From: Pyxidicoccus sp. MSG2
Lineage (GTDB): Bacteria; Myxococcota; Myxococcia; Myxococcales; Myxococcaceae
Direction of reading: 5' to 3'
DNA length: 64,000 bases
Assembly (NCBI RefSeq): GCF_026626705.1
Contig: NZ_JAPNKC010000001.1
Location: 4,402,001 to 4,466,000, forward strand
Under the pieces are notes generated by a model. That model was not told where the DNA came from and did not search any database. It saw nothing but the letters and a program-made list of their open reading frames with translations. The position numbers and the translations under genes are program-made. Below, in pieces: positions 51,497 through 60,050 of this stretch (positions are counted from its first letter, which is position 1; each line of letters starts with the position of its first letter).

Positions 51497-52024
51497 ATGC
51501 GTAGCTTCATGAAGATGGGTCTGGCGGCGCTGGCCTCGCTGGCGCTGGTCCCGGCCGCGGTGACGGCGCACGAGGTTCGCGGTACGCACACCGGCACGAT
51601 TACGGCCACCACCACCTATCCGAGCGGCGGTACCCACCGCGCGGTGGACATTGGCGCGGGCGGCCGCTGCAACTACTGGGGCGCCGAGACGGGCGTGGTC
51701 GGCTCCGTGTCCTGGAACGTCACCATCCGCAAGGTGGGCACCTACTGCGCCGGCACCGGCAGCGGCACGCAGAACGAGGCGAAGCACCTGTGGGAGAACG
51801 GCTACACGTTCCGCCAGTGGCACTGGATCAAGACGAGCGACTCGTACGACCGCACGTGTGACCGCTGCCAGGTGGGCAACATCGGCGCCACCGGCAACGC
51901 CACCGGCCCGCACGCCCACCTCCAGTACGACAAGCTCGGCACCAACGACACGTCCTGGTACTCCGGCTACACCGTCTACGGCGAGGCCGTGGACCGCTCC
52001 GAGACCATCGGTTACCTGGACTAG
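51497..52024 (+). CDS. secreted compact M23-like protein, paralog 2
   Basis: A 175-residue protein with signal peptide (LAALASLALVPAAVTAHE). The zinc motifs HRAVDIG and GPHAHLQ are kept, as are CNYWGAETGVVGSVSW, TFRQWHWIKT and CDRCQVG, all shared with the paralog at 48555. Most differences lie in the middle (KVGTYCAGTGSGTQ). It follows the HEAT gene after 50 bases. The catalytic pattern H-x3-D plus H-x-H suggests a zinc peptidase acting on peptidoglycan or a related substrate, but the small size is unusual. Confidence 0.8.
   Translation: MRSFMKMGLAALASLALVPAAVTAHEVRGTHTGTITATTTYPSGGTHRAVDIGAGGRCNYWGAETGVVGSVSWNVTIRKVGTYCAGTGSGTQNEAKHLWENGYTFRQWHWIKTSDSYDRTCDRCQVGNIGATGNATGPHAHLQYDKLGTNDTSWYSGYTVYGEAVDRSETIGYLD
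51666..51708. repeat. 43-base direct repeat, copy 2
   Basis: Identical to 48712-48754. Recombination between the two copies would delete the two HEAT-like genes. Confidence 0.85.
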
Positions 52025-52037
52025 GCGCCTTCGACCT

Positions 52038-52088
52038 GCCGGGAGGCGGGGCCCCCCCATTCCCCCTCCCCCCACCCTGCCTCCTGGC
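52038..52088. terminator. candidate bidirectional terminator
   Basis: A 14-base stem with two G-U pairs (gccgggaggcgggg at 52038-52051 with ccctgcctcctggc at 52075-52088) lies between the convergent M23-like and glutathione transferase genes. The loop is pyrimidine-rich. Confidence 0.4.
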
Positions 52089-52110
52089 GGGTCACCAACG
52101 CGTCCCGGCT

Positions 52111-52683
52111 TCAGCCCATCTTCATGCCCTTGGGGCGGGCCTGGAGCCGGTCGGCGTAGGCCTCGATTTTCGGGCGCCCCGTCTTCCCGCCCAGGATGCG
52201 CATGTAGAGGAACATCGAGCCAATCATCACGTCGGCCGCGGTGAACCAGTCACCGAAGAGCCAGGGCCCGTCCCCGAGCTCGCGCTCCACCGCGTCGAGC
52301 GCGCTCTCGTAGTCCGTCCAGCCGCGCTGGGGCGGCGTCTGCTGCTTCATCATGTGGTCGCCCATGGAGGGCTCCAGCTGCGACGTCGAGTACACCACCA
52401 GCGACAGGTAGCGGCCCCGCTCCGGCGCGCCGATTTTCGGCGCGAGCTTCGCCTCGGGGAATTTGTCGGCGAGGTACAGGCAGATGGCGGCGTTCTCGAA
52501 CAGGCGCGCCTCGCCGTCCACCAGCGCGGGCAGCTTTCCGGCGGGGTTGATTTTGAGGAACTCCGGCGTCTTGTGTTCGCGCTTCTGCAGGTCGATGGGC
52601 ACGAGCTCGTACTTCGCGCCGCACTCGTCGAGCATCCACTTCGCGACGACCGCGCGGCTCCTGGGATTGAAATAGAGCTTCAT
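52111..52683 (-). CDS. glutathione S-transferase family protein
   Basis: A 190-residue protein starting at ATG 52683 with GGAGGAG upstream. The thioredoxin-like N-terminal domain begins MKLYFNPRSRAVVAKWML, with cis-proline and glutathione-binding motifs NPAGKLPALVDG and ENAAICLYLAD. A helical C-terminal domain carries WLFGDWFTAADVMIGSMFLYM, the usual GST capping motif. Ser or Arg near residues 8-10 would act as the catalytic side chain. The substrate is unknown. Confidence 0.9.
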   Translation of the reverse strand: MKLYFNPRSRAVVAKWMLDECGAKYELVPIDLQKREHKTPEFLKINPAGKLPALVDGEARLFENAAICLYLADKFPEAKLAPKIGAPERGRYLSLVVYSTSQLEPSMGDHMMKQQTPPQRGWTDYESALDAVERELGDGPWLFGDWFTAADVMIGSMFLYMRILGGKTGRPKIEAYADRLQARPKGMKMG

Positions 52684-52785
52684 CGGGACTCCTCCGGCCG
52701 GAAGGGTTGTTTCCATCATGTTGCTGGTGCAGCGGGGCTCTGTAGAACGAAACGGGCTTCACTCCGACCAACAAGGAGCACCATC

Positions 52786-53265
52786 GTGAACATTCGTTCG
52801 TGGGTTGTCGTTTCCGTCCTGGGTCTGTCTGCTTCCGCCCTCGCGCAGGGCACCACCGCGCGGCAGTACGTGGACACGTCCGCCTATCTGACGTCCGAGG
52901 CGGACATCAACGCGTGGTACCAGCTCGTGTCCACGCTGAACCAGCAGTTCGACGATGTCTGTGGGGACACGTTCTGCGAGGGCGACTACAGCAACATCCA
53001 GTCGCTGCGCTTCCGCTGCTCCGTCGACAACCGCAACGGCGTCATCGGCGAGTGCGTCTGGGTCTTCGCCGCCAGCAACGAGGACATCAACCCGACCACC
53101 GGCGCAATCACGGTGGACGCCCAGTCCTCCACCTGCCGCGTGCCGCTGGCGCCCCGCACCACCATCAGCGCATTGCTGGCGGCGCTCTCCGGCCCCGACC
53201 CGCTGCGCGCGCCGCTGCCGAAGTCGACGCGGTCCATCTACGACGGCCTGGCGGACTGTCTGTAA
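52786..53265 (+). CDS. secreted hypothetical protein
   Basis: A 159-residue protein starting at GTG 52786 with AAGGAG upstream. A signal peptide (VVVSVLGLSASALAQG) is followed by a protein with five cysteines (DVCGDTFCEGDY, FRCSVD, GECVWVFA, STCRVPLA, and C158 near the end). The cysteines probably form disulfides. No domain is recognised. A strong hairpin follows at 53275-53306. Confidence 0.78.
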   Translation: MNIRSWVVVSVLGLSASALAQGTTARQYVDTSAYLTSEADINAWYQLVSTLNQQFDDVCGDTFCEGDYSNIQSLRFRCSVDNRNGVIGECVWVFAASNEDINPTTGAITVDAQSSTCRVPLAPRTTISALLAALSGPDPLRAPLPKSTRSIYDGLADCL

Positions 53266-53274
53266 CGCGAACGT

Positions 53275-53306
53275 GACGGGAGCGGGGCCACCTGCCCCGC
53301 CCCGTC
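53275..53306. terminator. hairpin between convergent genes
   Basis: A 13-base stem with one bulged A (gacggg-a-gcggggc, loop cacct, gccccgc-cccgtc) lies between the secreted protein gene and the M20 peptidase gene. It is well placed as a bidirectional terminator, although no T tract follows. Confidence 0.55.
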
Positions 53307-53319
53307 TCCTCGCGGGCGC

Positions 53320-54755
53320 CTACCGCTTGAAGTGGTCGGCGATGATGTTGGCCACGCAGCAGGTGAGCTTCTTGCCGGTGGGGATGTGCAGGAACTCGTT
53401 GGGCCCGTGCGCGTTGCTGCCCGGCCCGAGCAGGCCGGTGATGACGAACTGCGCCTCCGGGAAGCGCTCGCCCAGCATGCCCATGAAGGGATGGTGCCGC
53501 CCTCGCCCATGGCCATGGCCGGCCGACCGAAGAACGTCTTCGACGCGGACTCCACGGCCTTGGACAGCCAGCCCGCCAGCGGGGGCGCGTCCCAGCCGAC
53601 GCTGGTCTTCTCGCCCTCGAACGTCACCTTCGCGCCGTACGGCGGGTCCTTCTCCAGCGTCGCCTTCAGCGCCGCCATGCCCGCCTTCGGGTCCAGGCGC
53701 GGGGGAATGCGCATGGACAGCTTGAAGGTGGTGAAGGGCCGCAGCACGTTGCCCGCGTTGCTCAGGGCCGGCATGCCGTCCACGCCCGTCACCGCCAGCG
53801 CCGGGCGCCAGGTGCGGTTGAGCACCAGCTCCGCGCCGTCCTCGGACACCGGCTTCGCGCCGGGCACCCAGGGGAACTTGGTGAAGACCTCCTCTTCCAG
53901 CACCTTCGCGGCCTCGCGCGCCTGCTCGCGCCGCTCCTTCGGGATTTCGACGTGCAGCGCGTCCACCTTGATGTGGCCCGTCGCCTCGTCCTCCACGCGC
54001 GACAGCACCTGCCGGAGGATGCGGAAGGACGACGCGACGATGCCCGTCGCGTCACCCGAGTGCACGCCCTCGGTGAGGATGTCCACGCGCAGGTTGCCGC
54101 CCACGATTCCGCGCAGCGACGTGGTCATCCACAGCTGCTCGTAGTTGGCACAGCCCGAGTCCAGGCACACCACCAGCGACGGCTTGCCGATGCGCGGCGC
54201 CAGCGCCTCGATGTACGCGGGCAAGTCGTAGCTGCCGCTCTCCTCGCACGCCTCGATGAGCACCACGCAGCGCGCGTGCGGCAGCCCCTGCTCCTTCAGC
54301 AGGCGGATGGCCGCCAGCGACGCGAAGGCGGAGTAGCCGTCATCCGCGCCGCCGCGCCCGTAGAGCTTGTCGCCCTCGCGCACCGGCGTCCACGGCGTCA
54401 GGCCCTCACGCCAGCCCGTCATCTCCGGCTGCTTGTCCAGGTGGCCGTACAGCAGGACGGTGTCCTCGCCCTTGGTGCCCGGCACCTCCATGTAGATGAC
54501 CGGCGTGCGGGGCTTGCCCTTCTCGTCCTTGAGCTGGATGACCTCCAGCTCCAGGCCCGGCAGGTGCGGGGCCTGCGCGCGGCACCAGTCCGCGATGAGC
54601 TGCACCGCGGCCTCCATGTGGCCGGACTTCACCCACTCCGGGTCGAAGGAGGGCGACTTGTTGGGGATGCGGATGTAGCGCTCGAGCGCCGGGAGGATTT
54701 CCTTCTCCCAGATGCGGTCGGAGGAGTCGGTAGCGGTCTGGACGTTCATGGCCAT
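53320..54755 (-). pseudogene. M20 dipeptidase, disrupted by a single-base frameshift
   Basis: The protein reads as an intact M20 peptidase from residue 1 to about 421: H105 in YGHLDKQ, D138 in GRGGADDGYS, E171-E172 in IEACEESGS, and the dimerisation domain. It then leaves frame at the GGG run 53488-53490. One added G would restore IPFMGMLGERFPEAQFVITG, then LGPGSNAHGPNEFLHIP and a stop at 53320, the expected C-terminus with its last zinc ligand (NAHGPNE). Without it, translation continues to 53238 in a non-homologous frame. It could be a real loss or an assembly error in a homopolymer. The intact enzyme would hydrolyse dipeptides in the cytoplasm. Confidence 0.85.
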
Positions 54756-54891
54756 GGCGGGAGGATGCAGAGCACGGAGTAGGGGTCCTGTCGACTGTGG
54801 GAACCCCGGAGCGGTGCGGCAAGGGACTCGGCCCCCAGCCTACCCCGCCGCCGTGCTGATGGCGCCTATTGGGCGCCTTGTCAGCCGCCGC

Positions 54892-56190
54892 TCAGACGAG
54901 CGCGTGGTACAGCCCCAACAACCCCGCCAACCCGTACAACACCGGGTGCGTGTCCCGGTGACGCCCCGTGAGGAGCTTGAGCACCGCGTAGCTGACGATG
55001 CCCGCCGACACGCCGTGGGCAATCGAATACGTGAAGGGCATCATCGCCACCGTGAGGAAGGCCGGCAGCGCCTCGTCGAAGCGCGTCCACGGCACCTCCA
55101 CCGCCCCGGACATCATCATCGCCCCCACCGCCACCAGCGCGGGCGCGGTGGCGACGGCGGGAATGGCGGACAGCAGGGGGATGCAGAACAGCGACAGGAG
55201 GAACAGCCCGGCCACCGTCACCGCCGTCAGCCCGGTGCGGCCGCCCTCCTCCACGCCCGCGGCGGACTCGATGTACGTCGTAATCGCGCTCGTCCCCAGC
55301 GCCGCGCCCGCCATGGTGCCCACCGCGTCCGCGACGAAGGCGCGGCCCGCGCCCGGCAACTCGCCCCTGGGCGTGAGGAACCCGCCCAGGCGCCCCACGC
55401 CCAGGAGCGTGCCCGCCGTGTCGAACACGTCCACGAAGAACAGCGCCAGCGTCACCCCCAGCACCTTCATGCTGAAGAGGCCGCGGAAGTCGAGCGCCCC
55501 CAGCGTCTCGCGCGGCAACGAAGGCCAACGGAAGACGCCGGACGGCCCTGGCGACAGCCCGAGCACCCACGCGCTCACCGCCACCACCGCGATGCCGATG
55601 AGCAGCGCGCCCTTCACCCGCCGCGTCACCAGCGCGCCAATGAGGAGCAGCCCCGCCAGCCCCAGCAGCACACTGCCTTCGTGCAGGTTGCCCAACTGCA
55701 CCAACGTCTCGGGGCTCGCCACCACCAGCCCTCCGTTGCGCAGGCCGATGAGCGCCAGGAACAGGCCGATGCCGGTGGTGGTGGCCAGCTTCAGCGACTG
55801 GGGGATGGCGTTGATGAGCAGCGTGCGCACGCCGCCGAAGGACAGGACGAGGAAGATGAGCCCTTCGGCGAAGACGGCGGTGAGCGCCACCCGCCAGTCC
55901 ACGCCCAGCCCCTTCACGATGCCATAGGTGAAGTAGGCGTTGATGCCCATGCCCGGCGCGAGCGCGAAGGGGAAGTTGGCGTACACGCCCATGATGAACG
56001 TGGCCACCGCCGAGCCCACCGCCGTGGCGAACACCACGTCCTCCGGCGGCATCCCCGCCTCGGCGAGAATCTGCGGATTCACGAGCAGGATGTACGCCAT
56101 GGTCAGGAACGTCGTCACGCCGGCCCGCAGCTCGGTGGCCACGGTGGTGCCGCGCTCCCGGAGGTGGAACCAGCGCTCGAGGGATTCCAT
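54892..56190 (-). CDS. NCS2 purine permease (AzgA-like)
   Basis: A 432-residue inner-membrane protein with about 12-14 hydrophobic segments. The start is ATG 56190 and MESLERWFHLRERGTTVATELRAGVTTFLTMAYILLVNP is the standard beginning of the AzgA guanine/hypoxanthine subfamily. Further motifs are FALAPGMGINAYFTYG (the substrate-motif region), FFVDVFDTAGTLLG and ALGTSAITTYIESAAGVEEGGRTGL. It should import a purine base by proton symport. No purine gene is adjacent. Confidence 0.93.
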   Translation of the reverse strand: MESLERWFHLRERGTTVATELRAGVTTFLTMAYILLVNPQILAEAGMPPEDVVFATAVGSAVATFIMGVYANFPFALAPGMGINAYFTYGIVKGLGVDWRVALTAVFAEGLIFLVLSFGGVRTLLINAIPQSLKLATTTGIGLFLALIGLRNGGLVVASPETLVQLGNLHEGSVLLGLAGLLLIGALVTRRVKGALLIGIAVVAVSAWVLGLSPGPSGVFRWPSLPRETLGALDFRGLFSMKVLGVTLALFFVDVFDTAGTLLGVGRLGGFLTPRGELPGAGRAFVADAVGTMAGAALGTSAITTYIESAAGVEEGGRTGLTAVTVAGLFLLSLFCIPLLSAIPAVATAPALVAVGAMMMSGAVEVPWTRFDEALPAFLTVAMMPFTYSIAHGVSAGIVSYAVLKLLTGRHRDTHPVLYGLAGLLGLYHALV

Positions 56191-56227
56191 GGCCGCGCAT
56201 CTTCGCCGCGCCGGCCCGCAAATGCGA

Positions 56228-56261
56228 AAGGGCGCGGAAGGAATGCTCCTTCCGCGCCCTT
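56228..56261. terminator. strong stem-loop terminator
   Basis: A perfect 15-base stem (aagggcgcggaagga/tccttccgcgccctt) with loop atgc lies 26 bases after the discoidin gene stop and before the NCS2 gene start, both leftward. It probably ends the discoidin transcript. The following tract on that strand is only moderately T-rich. Confidence 0.75.
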
Positions 56262-56286
56262 CCCAGGTCAGCTCATCCGGCCTGGA

Positions 56287-57594
56287 CTACGGCTGGATTT
56301 CGCGGACGGACAGCCACTTGAAGTCCACGTCGTTGGCGTTGTCCCAGCGGAACGTGGCGATGGGGCCGCCCCAGGTAATGGGCATGGCGCCGACGGCACC
56401 ACCGCAGTGCTGGGCGTCGCCGCCCCAGGTGCCGGAGTCCACCATGTCGTAGACCTTCTTCCAGGTGACCTTGTCGGCGTTCTCGTTGACGTACATCTCC
56501 AGCCGCACAGCCTCCTTGCCGCTGACGGTGGTGTTGCGCATCACCGCCTTGAAGCCCACCCAGCGGCCCTTGAGCGCCGAAGTCGCGGGCTTGTAGGACG
56601 CCTGCTCGTAGGAGACGTGCCACGTCTCCTTCTGCCAGCGGGCCCGGCCGTCATAGTGCAGGCCGCCCTTGTAGCTGCTGCCCTCGCAGCCCGACTGGTC
56701 GTCGTTGTGCTTGCCGCCGCGCGCGTACCAGTCGAAGTTGTCCGAGCCGTCCTGCGCCGCGTTGAGCTTCACGAAGCCGGTCATCTCGATGTTCTTCCAG
56801 TCGTTGGCGGCCTGCATGTAGCCACGGCTGGCGAGCACGTCGCGGTCGTACGTGGGAATCTTCGAGGCGCTGTAGCCCGTGGACGTGAAGACGCTCATGC
56901 GCACCTGGCTGTCCTTCATCTTCCAGGAGCCGTCCGAGTTGCGCGTAATCGGGTTCTGCGGGTCGAAGCGCGAGTCGCTCGTCGCATTGTCCGCGAGGGC
57001 CCACGTCTCACCGCCGGCCTTCGTCGGGTAGAGCATGGTGACGCCGAACTTGTCCTTGCCGTCGCCAGGCGTCGGCGGGGGGTCGGTCGGCGGCGGCGTG
57101 GTGGTGCCGGTAATGGCCGCCAGCTCGGCGATGCTCGCCCAGGTGTTGAGCGTGTTGCCGTTGACGGTGACGCGCACGTAGCGGGCGTTCACCGTGGGGA
57201 ACGTGTAGCGCTCGAAGGACGCCGTCTTGCCGGACGAAGTGCCGGCGAACACCTGCGTGAAGGTGGTGCCGTCCGACGAAGTGGCGATGACGAACTTGTT
57301 GGCGCGCGTGTTGCCGGCGTGCCACGCGATGTCCATCGCATTGATGGCCTTCACCGCGCCCAGGTCACCGCGAATCCACTGGCCGATGCCGCTGCTGGAC
57401 CAGCGCGTGGACAGGTTGCCGTCGATGGCGTTGGCCGGCACGTTGCCGTCGTTCCCGCTGGCGGTGACGGAGGTGAAGCCCCCGGCGGCCAGCGCGGGTG
57501 TCGCGGCCACGAGCGCGGCCAGCGAGAGCACGCCCATCGGCATGCGGAAGCGCTTCCATCCCCCTCTGGATGAAGTCATGTGCTGTCGATTCAA
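56287..57594 (-). CDS. secreted discoidin-domain protein with jelly-roll-like C-terminus
   Basis: A 435-residue secreted protein. TTG 57594 has GAGGT seven bases upstream; ATG 57579 is the alternative. After the signal (MGVLSLAALVAATPALAAG) residues about 38-160 form an F5/8 type C (discoidin) carbohydrate-binding domain (AIDGNLSTRWSSSGIGQWI, NAMDIAWHAGNTRANKFVI, RYVRVTVNGNTLNTWASIAEL). A Pro/Thr linker leads to a 260-residue C-terminal domain with FDWYARGGKHNDDQSGCEGS and FRWDNANDVDFKWLSVREI, beta-rich and probably carbohydrate-binding or lyase-related. No catalytic residues are assigned. Confidence 0.82.
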   Translation of the reverse strand: MNRQHMTSSRGGWKRFRMPMGVLSLAALVAATPALAAGGFTSVTASGNDGNVPANAIDGNLSTRWSSSGIGQWIRGDLGAVKAINAMDIAWHAGNTRANKFVIATSSDGTTFTQVFAGTSSGKTASFERYTFPTVNARYVRVTVNGNTLNTWASIAELAAITGTTTPPPTDPPPTPGDGKDKFGVTMLYPTKAGGETWALADNATSDSRFDPQNPITRNSDGSWKMKDSQVRMSVFTSTGYSASKIPTYDRDVLASRGYMQAANDWKNIEMTGFVKLNAAQDGSDNFDWYARGGKHNDDQSGCEGSSYKGGLHYDGRARWQKETWHVSYEQASYKPATSALKGRWVGFKAVMRNTTVSGKEAVRLEMYVNENADKVTWKKVYDMVDSGTWGGDAQHCGGAVGAMPITWGGPIATFRWDNANDVDFKWLSVREIQP

Positions 57595-57897
57595 TTCACT
57601 ACCTCAGGTGAGGCCGCGTGGTGCCACGACTCACCGGGACGGACGGTGCCACCCCGGCGCGCCGCGTTCCCCCCGCGGCGCGTTGGCTTCCATTCGCTGA
57701 CCGCCACACGGCAGGCGCCCCCACGTTCGGTGCGTGAGGCTCCCTGCGAGCCACGGTCAGCAGCGTTGGTTGATCAACGTTCGGACTGCGGGCGCCAATA
57801 CCCTTTGAGCCGATATGGAATTCCCACCGCGTTTGTGAATCGAGGCCTGCTCCCCCGCCCGGGCAGTACCCGCGCGGAGGAGCGCCTTGCGTCCCGC
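57595..57897. other. intergenic region upstream of the discoidin gene
   Basis: About 300 bases without a supported gene, holding the leader of the discoidin gene (leftward). A perfect 10-base palindrome gttgatcaac lies at 57769-57778 within cgttggttgatcaacg and could be an operator. No clear promoter or second gene was seen. Confidence 0.4.
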
Positions 57898-59751
57898 TCA
57901 GCCCTTCGGAGTGAAGCGCACGACGGCGGCCGCCGGCCCCTGAAGTCGCAGCATGCCGTCCTTCAGCGGCGCGGCATCCAGGGTGCCGCCGAAGCGCGGC
58001 GCCTCGCTCCACAACACCACTTCCGCACCGGTGGGCACGCGGTGCTCCAACGTGCCGCGGACGGAGACGATGACTTGAAAGCCCTGCCCGCCGCCGCGCC
58101 GCTCCAGCATCAGCGCGTCCGGCCCGAGCGCGCGGGCGTCATGGGCTCCCGCCCTGACGTCCTTCAGCGCGGGCTCCGACACGCGCAGGTGGAGCAATTC
58201 GCGGTACAGCGCGCGCACCCCCGCGTGCTCCGGCTGCTCCGCCTCGCTCCAGTCCAGCTTGGAGCGGGTGAAGGTCCGCGGCGCCTGCGGGTCCGGCACC
58301 TCGGCGCCGGCGAAGCGCGTGAAGCCGGCGAACTCCTTGCGGCGTCCTTCCGTGACGAGCCGGCCCAGTTCCTCGTTGTGGTCCGTGAAGTAGAGGAAGG
58401 GCGTGCTCGCGTTCCACTCCTGCCCCATGAAGAGCAGCGGCGTGTAGGGCGACATCAGCAGCAGCGTGCTCATGGCGCGAAAGGCCGCGGGGGACACGTC
58501 GTGCCCCAGCCGCTCGCCCAGGGCGCGGTTGCCCACCTGGTCATGGTTCTGGATGCAGTGGACGAAGCGCCAGGGCTCCAGCCCCTCGGCCTTCGTGCCG
58601 CGCGCGTGGCCCAGGTTCTTGGACACCTGGCCCTCGTAGAACCAGCCCTGGCGCAGCGTGCGCGCGAGGTCCTCCGTGCTGCCCGTGTAGTCCTGGTAGT
58701 AGCCCTCGCTGTCCCCCGCGAAGGCGCGCCGCAGCTGGTGGTGGAAGTCATCCGCCCAGACGCCGTCCAGCCCGTGGCCCTCCGGAGAGGGACGCAGCAG
58801 CTTGCGCTCGTTGCGCTCGTCCTCGGCGATGACGAGCACGCGTCGGCCCGGTGCGGATGCGCGGGCACGCTCGGCGATTTCGGTGAGCAGGTGCGGCGTG
58901 CCCTCGTCGACAATCGCGTGCGCCGCGTCCAGGCGCAGGCCGTCCGCGTGGTAGTCGCGAATCCACATCTCCACGTTGGAGAGCACCAGCGAGCGCACGT
59001 ACGCGCTGCCCTCGCTGTCGTAGTTCACCGCGTCGCCCCACGGCGTGTGGTGGCGGCCCGTGAAGTAGTGCGGCGAGTACGCGCGCAGGTAGTTCCCGTC
59101 CGGCCCGAAGTGGTTGTAGACGGCGTCGATGAGCACCGCGAGCCCGCGCGCGTGCGCGGCGTCGATGAGCCGGCGCAGCCCCTCCGGACCGCCGTACGCG
59201 TGCAGCGGCGCGAAGAGGTCCACCCCGTCGTAGCCCCAGTTGCGCACGCCCGGGAAGGCGGCCACCGGCATGATTTCCAGCGCGGTGACGCCCAGATCCT
59301 TGAGACCGGGCAGCCGGGAGATGAGGGCCTCGAAGGTGCCCTCGGGCGTGGCGGTGCCGACGTGCACCTCGTAGATGACGAGTGATTCAGGCTCCACGCC
59401 CTTCCAGCCCGCGTCCGTCCACTCGAAGTCCGGCACCCCGACTTCGGACGGGCCATGCACGCCGAGCGGCTGCGAGCGGGACCACGGGTCCGGGAAGGGG
59501 CCCTCGCCATCCACGCGCAGCTTGTAGAGCGTGCCGGCGCCGTGCCCCTCCATCAGCGCGCCGAAGCAGTCGCCGGACTCCGGCGCCAGCGGGACGATGC
59601 GTCCGGGCTGGCCGCGCGCATCGTGAATCACCGCCTCCACGCGCTGGTGGCCGGGCGCCCAGACGCGCCACCGCACCCCATTGCCCTCCACCCACGCCCC
59701 CAGTCGGGGCACTGCCGTCCGTGTCGCTCGAAAGCCGTCCTCGGGAACCAT
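57898..59751 (-). CDS. treZ: malto-oligosyltrehalose trehalohydrolase
   Basis: A 617-residue GH13 enzyme starting at ATG 59751. It releases trehalose from malto-oligosyltrehalose, the second step of the TreY-TreZ route. An N-terminal CBM48-like beta domain (GVRWRVWAPGHQRVEAVIHD) precedes the TIM barrel. Catalytic residues are D275 in ADGLRLDAAHAI, E310 in VLVIAEDER and D404 in CIQNHDQVGN. The NWGYDGVDLFAP signature and length are those of TreZ rather than a branching enzyme. No treY gene is visible in this window. Confidence 0.93.
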   Translation of the reverse strand: MVPEDGFRATRTAVPRLGAWVEGNGVRWRVWAPGHQRVEAVIHDARGQPGRIVPLAPESGDCFGALMEGHGAGTLYKLRVDGEGPFPDPWSRSQPLGVHGPSEVGVPDFEWTDAGWKGVEPESLVIYEVHVGTATPEGTFEALISRLPGLKDLGVTALEIMPVAAFPGVRNWGYDGVDLFAPLHAYGGPEGLRRLIDAAHARGLAVLIDAVYNHFGPDGNYLRAYSPHYFTGRHHTPWGDAVNYDSEGSAYVRSLVLSNVEMWIRDYHADGLRLDAAHAIVDEGTPHLLTEIAERARASAPGRRVLVIAEDERNERKLLRPSPEGHGLDGVWADDFHHQLRRAFAGDSEGYYQDYTGSTEDLARTLRQGWFYEGQVSKNLGHARGTKAEGLEPWRFVHCIQNHDQVGNRALGERLGHDVSPAAFRAMSTLLLMSPYTPLLFMGQEWNASTPFLYFTDHNEELGRLVTEGRRKEFAGFTRFAGAEVPDPQAPRTFTRSKLDWSEAEQPEHAGVRALYRELLHLRVSEPALKDVRAGAHDARALGPDALMLERRGGGQGFQVIVSVRGTLEHRVPTGAEVVLWSEAPRFGGTLDAAPLKDGMLRLQGPAAAVVRFTPKG

Positions 59752-60050
59752 GTGGCCGCTTCTGTAATGCCCCTGCTCCAGGTTGGGAGGAGGGTTCCGC
59801 CCCCGCCCGGCGGAGATGTTCACGGCTGGGCAGGCGTCCCATCCGAATGGGAACCGGAGGACGGTGGAGCCCTGGCCCGCCCGCCAGCCCGGGGGCGGAT
59901 GCCACCTTCACGGTGCACCTCGCCGGGCGGGCGGCCAGGGGAGCGCGCGGTGCGGTCCGGGCAGGCGCCGCGCGGGCGTCACGCACCTTGTGGATGCGCG
60001 GCTCCGCCGGGATGATGCGCCCCTCCCGAGAGCGCCTGGAGCCCCCTGGA
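59752..60050. other. divergent intergenic region between treZ and the ClpX-like gene
   Basis: About 300 bases of GC-rich sequence with no supported gene. Long frames through it are shadows without signal peptide, motif or ribosome site. I see no clear promoter or repeat. Confidence 0.4.

Noticed and set aside
54712..57573. Plus-strand frame of 953 codons
   Set aside because: Antisense to the NCS2 permease and discoidin genes and of extreme His/Arg content; an artefact of high GC.
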